Under the pieces are notes generated by a model. That model had not been told where the DNA came from and ran no database searches. It saw only the letters and a program-made list of their open reading frames with translations. A stretch of DNA of 64,000 nt from Nostoc sp. 'Lobaria pulmonaria (5183) cyanobiont' (GTDB lineage Bacteria > Cyanobacteriota > Cyanobacteriia > Cyanobacteriales > Nostocaceae), in the NCBI RefSeq assembly GCF_002949795.1, contig NZ_CP026692.1, forward strand, positions 4,200,545-4,264,544, given 5' to 3'. Shown one piece after another: positions 44,618 through 53,745 of this stretch (position 1 is its first letter; each line of letters begins with the position of its first letter). The position numbers and the translations under genes were made by a program.

Positions 44618-45316
44618 ATGCCTCCTGTAATTTCTGTTAAAAATCTCGACCACTATTTTGGTCATGGTAAACTCCGCAAGCAAGTTCTCTTTGATATCAA
44701 CCTGGATATTAACGCTGGCGAAATTATTATTATGACTGGGCCTTCTGGTTCTGGTAAAACTACACTTCTCACCTTATCAGGCGGCTTGCGTTCTGCCCAA
44801 TCTGGTAGTTTGCAGATATTGGAACAAGAACTTTGTGGTGCTAATAAAGCACAACTTACCCAGGTGCGACGTAATAACGGTTATATTTTCCAAGCACACA
44901 ACTTGCATGGTAGCCTGACAGCACTCCAGAACGTCAGAATGGGCTTGGAAGTACATAAGAATATTTCGCCAGCAGAAATGAAAACCCGGTCAGCCCAAAT
45001 ATTAGAGGAGGTAGGATTAGGAGATCGCCTGAATTATTATCCTGATGATTTATCTGGGGGACAAAAACAAAGAGTTGCGATCGCTCGTGCTCTAGTTGGT
45101 CGTCCTAAAATTGTCTTAGCGGATGAACCTACCGCCGCTCTTGACAGTAAATCGGGACGAGATGTGGTCAACCTGATGCAAACACTAGCTAAAGAACAGG
45201 ATTGTACCATTCTCTTGGTTACTCATGACAACCGCATTCTAGATATTGCCGATCGCATCGTCTACATGGAAGATGGCAAGTTAGTAAATGACAGTGCTGT
45301 TCTTGCAGTTAGTTAG
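44618..45316 (+). CDS. devA: DevA-type ABC ATPase of exporter 1
   Basis: 232-aa nucleotide-binding subunit: Walker A GPSGSGKTT near 40, Q loop YIFQAHNLHG, signature LSGGQKQRVAIARAL, Walker B VLADEPTAALDS, and H loop LLVTHDNR. The ATG follows devC by 74 bp. A strong hairpin at 45375 probably ends the operon. Confidence 0.92.
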   Translation: MPPVISVKNLDHYFGHGKLRKQVLFDINLDINAGEIIIMTGPSGSGKTTLLTLSGGLRSAQSGSLQILEQELCGANKAQLTQVRRNNGYIFQAHNLHGSLTALQNVRMGLEVHKNISPAEMKTRSAQILEEVGLGDRLNYYPDDLSGGQKQRVAIARALVGRPKIVLADEPTAALDSKSGRDVVNLMQTLAKEQDCTILLVTHDNRILDIADRIVYMEDGKLVNDSAVLAVS

Positions 45317-45374
45317 GCTGCTAGGTCTTCCAACAGATATCTGGTGAAATTAAATATGCTTTATCCAGAGCCTT

Positions 45375-45405
45375 TGTAGAGACGTAGCAGTGCCACGTTT
45401 CTACA
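45375..45405 (+). terminator. Probable terminator of devBCA-1
   Basis: TGTAGAGACGT and ACGTTTCTACA form the stem, and TTATTTTTT follows. It lies 58 bp after the devA stop. It is the same dispersed hairpin family as at 19673, including the TTATCCAGA lead. Confidence 0.6.
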
Positions 45406-45880
45406 TTATTTTTTGGAGATGTCTAATAAGTTTTTAACCACCCATCTTAGATTAAATTTACTACTCCGTATTGCATCCAAACGAGAAATTTTAAATATTC
45501 CTTAACTTTTGAAAGTATTGGATAAAAACTTCATAATTTCTGTGTGTAAATTACTTTAATTTTTAGATAGACATAATTGGTATCTAATTAGATTCTTTAG
45601 ATTTACTATTATTATAAACACAATCTGCTTTTTACATAAAGGAAATCATCAAAACTTGACATTAATTGGAATTGTTCATAACTTTGACAAAAAATACTTA
45701 TTTTATTTAATTAATTTGATTATGATTGTTGGCGCTGTTACAACCCGAATTTTTAAAACGGTTTATTATACCTAAGTACTTTCAGAAACCAAAGGTAGTT
45801 TACTAGGAAACTTAACTTCTCAATCAGTAGAATGATTTGTTATTTTTCTATCCATCTAAATAACATTAAACTGCGTCCAC

Positions 45881-46023
45881 GTTGAAAACCGTAGTTCTGT
45901 ATGAATAGAAAAACCCTCACCCTAAATCCCTCTCCCTACTTGGGAGAAGGGGAGCCGGAAAGAAGTCCCTCTCCCTACTTGGGAGAGGGATTTAGGGTGA
46001 GGGCAAAAACTACGGTTCTCAAC
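45881..46023. mobile_element. MITE-like element with terminal inverted repeats
   Basis: 143 bp. The ends GTTGAAAACCGTAGTT (45881) and AACTACGGTTCTCAAC (46008-46023) are inverted with one mismatch. Inside is a large palindrome made of CCCTCACCCTAAATCCCTCT and its complement. No coding capacity. A target-site duplication is not obvious. The rest of 45317-46199 is AT-rich with no gene seen. Confidence 0.65.
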
Positions 46024-46199
46024 ATAGATGAGGTTTATCTAAGTAAAATATCAACATTTTACAATTTTGCGATGGACTTGTAAGTGATAAATCAACAAGA
46101 AATGACTAACTAAAAAAGTATGAATTAGCAAATAAGTACGGAGAAAAGCCTAATCTGTTCTTTTTATTTTTTCTGCGCCACTAGTTAAGAGGTAAATCT

Positions 46200-47399
46200 A
46201 TGGTGCGAAACTCAAAGCTAGGGTACAGAACGTTCCCAAAGTCTATTCTGCGTCCATCCGTTGCTATAGGTATAACTATATCTTTATTAGTTGGCGGAAT
46301 AAGTTTTTATATAGTAAAACGCGGGCAAAATTATGCCAATCAAGAGGCACAAGTACCAGCAACACAATTGCCACAGTTAAAAACAGTAACAGCTTTAGGG
46401 CGACTCGAACCACAGGGAAAGGTAATTAAACTGTCTGCTGCGGTGTCTGCGGAAGGAAGTCGGGTAGAAAAGTTGTTAGTGAAGGAGGGTGATAGGGTAA
46501 AGGCAGGACAGACGATCGCAATTTTGAACAGCTGCGATCGCTTGCAAGCGGCATTTAAAGAGGCACAGGAACAAGTGAAAGTAGCCCAGGCAAACCTAAA
46601 CCGCACTCAAGCAGGTGCTAAACGCGGTGAAATTGCCGCCCAAAAAGCTGCGATCGCTCGTCTAAAAGCAGAACACCAAGGTGATATTAATACCCAAGCC
46701 GCGACAATTGAGCGATTTCAAGCCGAAGTGCGTAACGCCCAAGCAGAAGACGAACGCTATCAGCAACTAGATCAACAGGGTGCAATTTCCGCCTCCCAAC
46801 GGGATAGCAAGCGTTTAAACTTGGAAACCGCCCAAAAAAGCCTACAAGAAGCCCAAGCACAGTTAAATCGTACCCAATCAACTAGTCAGCAACAAGTTAA
46901 ACAAGCCACAGCAATACTTGATGAAATCGCCGAAGTGCGCGGAGTGGATGTAGAAGCTGCTAAAGCAGAAATCAATCGTGCCCTAGCAGCCATGAATCTG
47001 GCAAAAGTTAATCTCGAACAGGCTGTAGTGCGATCGCCCCAAAATGGACAGGTATTTGAGATCCATACCCATCCTGGGGAATTAGTATCAAATGATGGCA
47101 TTGCAGATATTGGACAAACCAGCCAGATGTATGTCATCGCCGAAGTCTACGAAAGCGATATCGGCAAAGTGCATTCAGGGCAGCAAGTGCAAGTATTTGG
47201 TGATTCCCTGCCAATTGAATTGCAGGGAATTGTAGATCGCAAAGGCTTGCAAGTGCGACGGCAGAATGTTATTAACACAGATCCCGTCAGCAATATCGAC
47301 AACAGAGTAGTAGAAGTCCACATCCGACTAGATAAAGCTTCCAGCCTAAAAGCCGCTACCTTAACCAATATGCAAGTTAAGGCAGTAATTGAATTGTGA
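46200..47399 (+). CDS. devB: DevB-type membrane fusion protein of ABC exporter 2
   Basis: 399 aa, paralogous to the protein at 42061 along its length. It has a TM helix (VAIGITISLLVGGISFYIVK), VEKLLVKEGDRVKAGQTIAI, a shorter coiled coil, and VVRSPQNGQVFEIHTHPGEL. It is about 37 residues shorter, mainly in the coiled coil. Both copies end TNMQVKAVIEL or TNLQVKAVIEL. It heads the second devBCA operon. No TetR-type operator is seen in its leader; a MITE lies 176 bp upstream. Confidence 0.9.
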   Translation: MVRNSKLGYRTFPKSILRPSVAIGITISLLVGGISFYIVKRGQNYANQEAQVPATQLPQLKTVTALGRLEPQGKVIKLSAAVSAEGSRVEKLLVKEGDRVKAGQTIAILNSCDRLQAAFKEAQEQVKVAQANLNRTQAGAKRGEIAAQKAAIARLKAEHQGDINTQAATIERFQAEVRNAQAEDERYQQLDQQGAISASQRDSKRLNLETAQKSLQEAQAQLNRTQSTSQQQVKQATAILDEIAEVRGVDVEAAKAEINRALAAMNLAKVNLEQAVVRSPQNGQVFEIHTHPGELVSNDGIADIGQTSQMYVIAEVYESDIGKVHSGQQVQVFGDSLPIELQGIVDRKGLQVRRQNVINTDPVSNIDNRVVEVHIRLDKASSLKAATLTNMQVKAVIEL

Positions 47400-47402
47400 A
47401 AT

Positions 47403-47445
47403 TTGTCATTAGTCATTAGTCATTAGTCATTTGTCATTGGTTATT
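47403..47445. repeat. Heptamer repeats (GTCATTA) between devB-2 and devC-2
   Basis: Several copies of GTCATTA/GTCATTT directly after the devB stop. The first operon has no such insertion, and there devB and devC overlap, so the repeat has uncoupled this pair. A further set of the same family lies after devC-2 at 48694-48755. Confidence 0.7.
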
Positions 47446-47514
47446 AATTCTTCTTCGTTACTTCCTTACTCCCTCATCTCCCTTGTCCCCTCATCCCCCC
47501 ACTCCCCACTTCTT

Positions 47515-48690
47515 ATGATGGGATTGCTCAAACAACTGCGACGGCGAACTCCTCTAGGATGGCTGCAACTAAATCATGAAAAAAGCCGTCTTTTAGTGGC
47601 ATTATCAGGCATTGCCTTTGCGGATCTTCTGATGTTCATGCAGCTAGGTTTTCAGACTGCGCTGTATGACAGTAACACCAGACTACATCGCAGTTTGCAA
47701 GCAGACATTGTTTTAACCAGTCCCCAAGCCCGTAACTTAGCAAGCTTGTCTACATTTTCTCGGCGGCGACTTTACCAAGCAATGGATATACCAGGGGTGA
47801 AGTCGGCCCAAGCAATGTATTTCAACAACACAATCTGGAAGAATCCCCAAACACACCGTGAGACAGGGGTGTTAGTTATCGGCTTTAACCCAGACAAGCC
47901 AGCCTTTGACTTACCAGATGTTAACCAGCAATTGCAAGCGATCAAAATGCCGGATACCGTGTTGTTCGATCGTGGTGCAAGAGGAGATTATCAAAAAGCG
48001 ATCGCTCAAATTGACCAAGGTAAAACCCTGACTACCGAAATAGAACGGCGCACAATTACCATTAGTGGCTTATTCCAAGTCGGGGCTTCCTTTGGCTTTG
48101 ATGGCAACCTGATTACCAGCGATCAAAATTTTTTGCGGCTATTTTCTGGGCGACAGTCCAGCAGTGTCAGTCTAGGCTTGATTCTTCTGAAACCAGGTTA
48201 TGAACCGAAAAAAGTAGCAGCAATGCTCAAAGCCTACCTCAGAGATGATGTCAGAGTATTAACCCACGCCGAATTTATTGAATTTGAAAATAACTTTTGG
48301 AGAACAAATTCCCCAATTGGGTTTATTTTCAGTCTAGGTGTATCAATGGGGTTTGTGGTCGGCGTGATCATCGTCTATCAAGTCCTTTCTAACGATGTTA
48401 ATGCCCATGTTCGAGAATACGCCACCTTCAAAGCAATGGGATATCGCAATTACTACTTGCTAGGTGTGGTGCTTGAAGAATCGTTGATTTTAGCAGCACT
48501 GGGCTTCTTCCCTGGATTGGGAGTTTCTTTAGTGCTTTATCAACTGACTCGCAGTGCTACAAATTTGCCCATGTACATGACTGCGATTCAAGCATTGCAG
48601 GTGTTAGTACTGACAATCATTATGTGTACAATTTCCGGTGCGATCGCCACCCGCAAACTCCAAGCCACCGATCCTGCTGATATGTTTTAA
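47515..48690 (+). CDS. devC: DevC-type ABC permease of exporter 2
   Basis: About 391 aa from the ATG at 47515 (MMGLLKQLRRRTPLGWLQLN); an open frame runs 28 codons further up but only through the repeat tract. It aligns with the permease at 43368 with no large gap: the same TM pattern and the ADPADMF/TDPADMF ending. It should pair with the flanking devB and devA copies. Confidence 0.9.
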   Translation: MMGLLKQLRRRTPLGWLQLNHEKSRLLVALSGIAFADLLMFMQLGFQTALYDSNTRLHRSLQADIVLTSPQARNLASLSTFSRRRLYQAMDIPGVKSAQAMYFNNTIWKNPQTHRETGVLVIGFNPDKPAFDLPDVNQQLQAIKMPDTVLFDRGARGDYQKAIAQIDQGKTLTTEIERRTITISGLFQVGASFGFDGNLITSDQNFLRLFSGRQSSSVSLGLILLKPGYEPKKVAAMLKAYLRDDVRVLTHAEFIEFENNFWRTNSPIGFIFSLGVSMGFVVGVIIVYQVLSNDVNAHVREYATFKAMGYRNYYLLGVVLEESLILAALGFFPGLGVSLVLYQLTRSATNLPMYMTAIQALQVLVLTIIMCTISGAIATRKLQATDPADMF

Positions 48691-48778
48691 ATTTGTCATT
48701 TGTCATTGGTCATTGGTTATTTGCAAAGGACAAAAGACAAATGACCAATGACGATCGTCACGAGTAATCGATCTATTT

Positions 48779-49477
48779 ATGACTAGTCAATCCATCATCT
48801 CCATCCAGAATCTCGACCACCACTTTGGTCACGGCTCACTCCGCAAGCAAGTTTTATGTAATATCAACTTAGAGATTAATGCCAGTGAAATTATTATCAT
48901 GACTGGGCCCTCTGGTTCTGGAAAGACTACCTTGTTGACCTTGGTGGGTGGATTGCGTTCTGCCCAATCTGGTAGTTTGCAGGTGTTGGGACGAGAACTT
49001 TGTGGTGCTAGTGCTGAAGAACTAGTGCAAGCGCGACGCCATAACGGTTATATTTTCCAAGGACATAACTTGCATGGTAGTTTAACGGTACTCGAAAACG
49101 TCAAAATGGCTTTAGAATTGCACAAACATCTTGGGTTAAAAAAAATGCGAGCTAGGTCAGCCCAAATGTTAGAGCAAGTAGGATTGCGAAATCATTTGCA
49201 TTACTATCCCGATCGACTGTCTGGGGGACAAAAACAACGAGTAGCGATCGCTCGTGCTTTAGTTAGTCATCCTCAAATAATCCTCGCAGATGAACCCACT
49301 GCCGCCCTTGACAGTCAATCAGGACGAGATGTAGTCAATCTCATGCAAAAACTAGCAAAAGAACAAGGCTGTACCATCTTGATGGTTACTCATGACAACC
49401 GTATCCTAGACATTGCCGATCGCATCGTTCACATGGAAGATGGCAAACTCAAGTCAAAAGTAATACTATCAGCTTAA
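48779..49477 (+). CDS. devA: DevA-type ABC ATPase of exporter 2
   Basis: 232 aa, the same length as the first copy. Walker A GPSGSGKTT, signature LSGGQKQRVAIARAL, Walker B ILADEPTAALDS and the H loop are intact. Long identical stretches with the protein at 44618 show a recent common origin. Confidence 0.92.
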   Translation: MTSQSIISIQNLDHHFGHGSLRKQVLCNINLEINASEIIIMTGPSGSGKTTLLTLVGGLRSAQSGSLQVLGRELCGASAEELVQARRHNGYIFQGHNLHGSLTVLENVKMALELHKHLGLKKMRARSAQMLEQVGLRNHLHYYPDRLSGGQKQRVAIARALVSHPQIILADEPTAALDSQSGRDVVNLMQKLAKEQGCTILMVTHDNRILDIADRIVHMEDGKLKSKVILSA

Positions 49478-50005
49478 AGTTAATTAGCGTATTCCATTAT
49501 TCAGAGTTGCTTTATAAAGTAAATCTTAAGTGTGGCGTGGCAAACTCGCATTTCTGCCTTAGTGTCACAATTTTTTGGCAATTAAAGCCTATTATCAGTA
49601 AATTTTAAAATATTTACGACTAGTGACTAGTATATATAGTTTAATTTATCCTCAGCGACTTACTTAATCTAATTTAAGTAATTTCCCTATATCAATTTCA
49701 ACCCAACAATGTGATATTAGTGTCCAGTTGAAAAAGTGTCTAGTTGATTCCAAGATTTCCTTCAAGTATTATTTATGTAATCACAGTTAAATTTTATGCT
49801 CATTGCTAATGTCATATACCTTGGTTATTAGAGTTAAGACCAATTTTCTAAAATTACAGATAAAATGATTTGCCCTTGCAATCCATAAGTAACGGGAGAA
49901 TTTCCAAAAATTTATGGTTGTCAACAACATTGGCTTCCAACGGGAAAACTAGCGATAATAAGCTAATCTATTTTCCAATACAAGCAAGGGATTTTTTGTA
50001 GTTCT
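49478..50005. other. AT-rich intergenic region
   Basis: 528 bp between devA-2 and the peptidase gene. I see no open frame with coding character, no hairpin with a T-tract and no known motif. Confidence 0.4.
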
Positions 50006-50941
50006 ATGATTATTGAGAATAGCGCTAGTAGTTCAAACAAAAATTTGCTCGGTTTTGATGTCAAAACTTTGACAGCCAATTGCCATGCAATAAATGTGTT
50101 AAAGGGAATATTTGCTGTTCTCCCGCTCGCCTTGGCATTGCCTGTAGATGCTTTGCAAGTAAAGGTGATTCCAACTAATCCTAAATTAGGGGATACACTC
50201 TCGGTGGTGATTAATCTAGATAACCCAGAGAATCGTACAAATCCAACAGTAGCCAGTGGTAAAAATACATACCCAGCCTTTGAAATTGCACCCAATCAGT
50301 ATCGGGCATTTGTTCCCACAACTCCACTAGAAAAAACTGGAACTAGAACACTTCGGGTTGCAGGGGATGGTCAAGTTAAAAACTTGGCAGTGAATGTGCT
50401 TAATCGCAAATTCCCCGTACAACACATTACTTTGCCACCTGGCAAAGCCGGAGTGGATGCCACAGAGTATGAACTCAAGCGTGTGGCAGCTTTTAAGGCG
50501 CTACAAACACCAAAAAAGTATTGGAATGGAGTATTCCTGAAGCCAAATGCAGGGCGGATGAGTACAAACTATGGTGTACGTCGCTACTATAATGGTACAT
50601 TTGCAAAAGACTACTATCATCGTGGTCTTGACTACGCTGGTGCTGCCGGATCACCGGTAATTGCCCCAGCCTCTGGGCGAGTTGCTTTGGTAGGTAGGGT
50701 ATCCCAAGGATTTCGGATACACGGTAACGTAGTTGGCATTGACCACGGTCAAGGAGTAACCAGTATTTTCATGCACCTGAGTCGTATTAACGTTAAAGAA
50801 GGTGATTTTGTGAAAGCTGGTCAATTAATTGGCGCAGTAGGTTCAACAGGTGCTGCTACCGGGCCACATTTACACTGGGGTCTGTATGTCAACGGACAAT
50901 CTGTTGATCCAACACCTTGGCGAACTAAGGTCGTTAACTAG
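50006..50941 (+). CDS. M23 family metallopeptidase (LytM-like)
   Basis: 311 aa. An internal hydrophobic stretch (GIFAVLPLALALPVDALQ, about 33-50) is probably the signal. A beta-rich N-terminal domain is followed by the M23 fold: first ligand His and Asp in YYHRGLDYAGAAGSP, and the second motif GPHLHWGLYVNG near the end. It would cut peptide cross-links in peptidoglycan, or regulate amidases. The last codons (TKVVN) lie at the start of a 308-bp tandem duplication. Confidence 0.9.
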   Translation: MIIENSASSSNKNLLGFDVKTLTANCHAINVLKGIFAVLPLALALPVDALQVKVIPTNPKLGDTLSVVINLDNPENRTNPTVASGKNTYPAFEIAPNQYRAFVPTTPLEKTGTRTLRVAGDGQVKNLAVNVLNRKFPVQHITLPPGKAGVDATEYELKRVAAFKALQTPKKYWNGVFLKPNAGRMSTNYGVRRYYNGTFAKDYYHRGLDYAGAAGSPVIAPASGRVALVGRVSQGFRIHGNVVGIDHGQGVTSIFMHLSRINVKEGDFVKAGQLIGAVGSTGAATGPHLHWGLYVNGQSVDPTPWRTKVVN

Positions 50942-51539
50942 TAAAGGCGCAATTGCTCGCGTCTTTGCATAATTTGTGTATTTTTTGCTGATAATTAGGC
51001 AAAATAAATTGGATTAATACCGTCTTTACCTTGCTTAGTCAACATAAATGATGATAAGCGTTATGAGTATCAAAAAAATTGTAGAACAAGCTCTCCAGGA
51101 TGGTTATTTGAAATCAGCAATGAAAGCAGAAGTCGGTATAATCTGTGACAACGCCTCGAAACTCTCAATTGAAGAATATATGGCGTTGGATCGGCTGATG
51201 GGTGCGCTATTGAATGGTGAGGTAGTGGAGGACTAAGGTCGTTAAATAGTAGAGGCGGAATTGATCGTGTCTGTGGATAATTTGTGTATTTTTTGCTGAG
51301 AATTACCCAAAATAAATTGGATTGATACCGTCCCTACCTTGCTTGGCTAACATAAATAATGATAAGCATTATGAGTATCGAAAAAATTGTCGAACAAGCT
51401 CTCCAGGATGGTTATTTGACACCAGCAATGGAAGCAGAAGTCGGTAGAATCTGTGACAATGCCTCGGAACTTTCAATTGAAGAGTATATGGCGCTGGATC
51501 GGCTGATGGGTGCACTATTAACTGGTGAGGTAGTGGCGG
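50924..51539 (+). repeat. 308-bp tandem duplication (two copies)
   Basis: ACTAAGGTCGTTAA begins each copy at 50924 and 51232. The copies run through the same intergenic leader and the first 58 codons or so of a ComFB gene, to about 51231 and 51539. Between copies there are scattered point differences, so the event is not very recent. Confidence 0.85.
51048..51236 (+). pseudogene. Truncated ComFB N-terminus, product of the duplication
   Basis: 62 aa, nearly the same as the first 60 residues of the following gene (SIEKIVEQALQDGYL; IEEYMALDRLMGALL). It ends GEVVED at the duplication joint and so lacks the ComFB domain proper. The frame is still open and has its own copied leader, so a short protein could be made, perhaps as a competing N-terminal fragment. 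Confidence 0.65.
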
Positions 51540-51931
51540 TACCTCGCAAACAATTCATTAACGTGATGGAAGAATTGGTACTGACGGAAGCGATCGCACG
51601 AGTCGCAGAAATTGAAGCCACCAGCGAAAGTTCTCTAGATGTCGGGGATATTGCTGCTTACGCTCTCAACCGCCTACCACCTTTGTATGCTACTACAGAA
51701 GAGGGTGCTAACTTCCAGCGCCAAACAGCTCAGGCACAACTGCAAGACTTAATTTCTCAGCAAATAAGTGAGGCGATTAACCGTTACCTCGATCGACCCC
51801 ATTTCTTCCCAGAACGGCAAGCCTTGGGCAAAAACACTGGCAATGAGGTTGTACGCCAAGTTAGTGCTTTACTCCAAACATACGCACCTAATTTTGAGCA
51901 AAATGACAAGCCAAATGATAACGACTCTTAA
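51359..51931 (+). CDS. ComFB domain protein
   Basis: 190 aa. Residues 1-60 are a helical N-terminus (the part copied upstream). Residues 65-120 form the ComFB domain: VMEELVLTEAIARVAEIEAT and DVGDIAAYALNRLPPLYATT. Small cyanobacterial ComFB proteins bind cyclic nucleotide second messengers and affect motility and competence. This longer form lacks the cysteine cluster of many members. Its stop at 51931 abuts the stop of the convergent L,D-transpeptidase gene with no gap. Confidence 0.8.
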   Translation: MISIMSIEKIVEQALQDGYLTPAMEAEVGRICDNASELSIEEYMALDRLMGALLTGEVVAVPRKQFINVMEELVLTEAIARVAEIEATSESSLDVGDIAAYALNRLPPLYATTEEGANFQRQTAQAQLQDLISQQISEAINRYLDRPHFFPERQALGKNTGNEVVRQVSALLQTYAPNFEQNDKPNDNDS

Positions 51932-52954
51932 TTAATCACGTACTAACACTTTTGTCCCTATACTCACTTGCTCATATAACAATCGGACATCAGAATTACG
52001 CATTCTCAGGCAGCCGTGGGATACAGCCGTTCCTACCAGGTCAATATCCGGCGTGCCATGAAAGCCAATTTCATTCCGTCCATCTGACCAAAAACCAATC
52101 CATCTATCGCCCAAGGGACTATCTGTACCAGCCTGAAATACTTTGCCAGTAATTGGGTGACGCCAGATTGGATAGTGTCGCATGTGGATCACCTGGAAAG
52201 AACCTGTGGGGGTTTCCCAACCTTTCTTACCGACAGCAATCGGGTAGCTGGCTATCACCTCATCTCCTGCGTATACATAAGTGCGGCGATCGCTTAAATC
52301 AACTACCACTTGGGTCTTGACATTTGCCAGCCTATTAGATGGTATTTGTTGGGCTGAAGCCTGAGACCACAGACCTTTTGGCCAACTATCCGCAACTGGA
52401 TTTTGTCTTTCTTGTCCCACCAGCCGCGTCTGAGTTGGTAGGTCGCTTGCTTTAGCTACATTATTCTTAATAGTTTGGGGCTTAATGGTAGAAGGCTTGA
52501 GTTTAGAAGCCCTACGAATAGTTGCTTTCGCTAGATTCTTCTTAATTATTTGCGACTCAATAATAGAAGACTTGAGTGTAGAAGCCCTACGAGTAGTTGT
52601 TTTAGCTAGATTCTTCTTAATTATTTTTGATTTAGTTTTAGGTTTAATAGCAGAGGACTTTGGTGTAAACGTCCTCTGGACAGTCGAGCCTTGGGTAACT
52701 TCATCAAGTGGCACAGATCCACCCAGCGCAATTTCCCCCAAACTCACTTGGGAAAGATTCTTGTAGACTCCCTCTAGCCGGCTTCCCTTAAGATTAGTTC
52801 GGGTAGAATCTCGCCGCATCAAAGTAGATGCAGACTTCTCATACTGCCGTTCCGCCGTACTAATGCGCCAATGGACAGCTAAGGATAAAAATGCTGTGCC
52901 AAAACAAAGCAGCATTACCATACGCCCTACAGATTCGTTTCTTACCATTGCCAT
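51932..52954 (-). CDS. L,D-transpeptidase (YkuD domain)
   Basis: 340 aa. A single N-terminal TM anchor (MVMLLCFGTAFLSLAVHW) is followed by a basic linker with about three imperfect repeats of IIKKNLAKATIRRASKLK type (105-165). The C-terminal YkuD domain has VVVDLSDRRTYVY, the catalytic core IGFHGTPDIDLVGTAVSHGC with the active Cys, and LRMRNSDV. It makes 3-3 cross-links or anchors proteins in the cell wall. The basic linker may bind anionic wall polymers. The protein should face the periplasm. Confidence 0.9.
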   Translation of the reverse strand: MAMVRNESVGRMVMLLCFGTAFLSLAVHWRISTAERQYEKSASTLMRRDSTRTNLKGSRLEGVYKNLSQVSLGEIALGGSVPLDEVTQGSTVQRTFTPKSSAIKPKTKSKIIKKNLAKTTTRRASTLKSSIIESQIIKKNLAKATIRRASKLKPSTIKPQTIKNNVAKASDLPTQTRLVGQERQNPVADSWPKGLWSQASAQQIPSNRLANVKTQVVVDLSDRRTYVYAGDEVIASYPIAVGKKGWETPTGSFQVIHMRHYPIWRHPITGKVFQAGTDSPLGDRWIGFWSDGRNEIGFHGTPDIDLVGTAVSHGCLRMRNSDVRLLYEQVSIGTKVLVRD

Positions 52955-53130
52955 CGCCTATTGTTTATCCCTGACATATCCAGCCGAGTAATTAGATGAG
53001 TTCATCATCCGATTATCAAAAATTTATCAATACTTATCATTTCCGCTGTAAATCTGCCAACACCTCTGGGCAAACTAAGACTATGCAAATTGTCCCATCG
53101 GCAAAATTCCAAGCGAGCAACCTCATTCGT

Positions 53131-53171
53131 CAAAAGTTCTGAGGATCGTAAGCCTCTCCTCGGACTTTTTG
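53131..53171. terminator. Possible hairpin with T-tract in the LDT-sigG gap
   Basis: AAAAGTTCTGAGGA can pair with TCCTCGGACTTTT with one bulge, ending in TTTTT. On the plus strand it precedes the small ORF at 53228. It may be a terminator or attenuator. Apart from this and the small ORF, 52955-53745 shows no gene. Confidence 0.35.
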
Positions 53172-53227
53172 GTGGAACTCTTGAAATGTAGCAATCAATC
53201 ATTAATGGTGTGGGTGGATGAAAAATC

Positions 53228-53380
53228 ATGTTTGAAAAACTATTGCTAGCCGTAACAATTACATTTTCCCTCAATTTCTTTTTTCAAGTTCGCGTACCAG
53301 AGCAACATAACTCTAGTGCTGCCTTCGGGCCACAAGCAGAACAATCAGCAACTATTCTGGTAACGAAATCAAAAAATTAA
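53228..53380 (+). CDS. Possible 50-aa secreted or membrane peptide
   Basis: Begins MFEKLLLAVTITFSLNFFFQ, a signal-like segment, then a polar tail VRVPEQHNSSAAFGPQ and ATILVTKSKN. No family recognised. The start has no strong ribosome site, so this stays tentative. Confidence 0.35.
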   Translation: MFEKLLLAVTITFSLNFFFQVRVPEQHNSSAAFGPQAEQSATILVTKSKN

Positions 53381-53745
53381 ATCACCATCTTAGCAACCAC
53401 AGCCACCTAACTTCCAGAAATTATTACCCGAATTTTAAAGGTATCAAGAAGTTAGAATTACAAAATTTTATCTTCATTTTTATAGCCAAATTTAATTATC
53501 TCGAGCAAGCGTATATACCCAGTTGCTAAAAGTACTAAAATGTGCCTTAGAGCGTACCTTTGTTCGTTGATCGGTCTTAGGCAACTATGGGAGCAGTATA
53601 AGGAAAAGTGGCTCTGCTTATTGCTATAAATATATCCAAAATTGTATGCTTCAGTGTTCCAGTCATCAATCCGTCACCTGAGCGTGGAACTTCTGTCCTA
53701 TTAGCAGGTCTAATAGATAGGGATGATTTAGAGCCAGTACGATCT

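Noticed and set aside
45901-46083. 60-aa ORF within the MITE-like element
   Set aside because: It is a translation of the palindrome, without a ribosome site or family likeness.
53005-53274. 89-aa minus-strand ORF upstream of the L,D-transpeptidase
   Set aside because: No recognisable pattern; it crosses a hairpin and overlaps the better-looking small plus-strand ORF.
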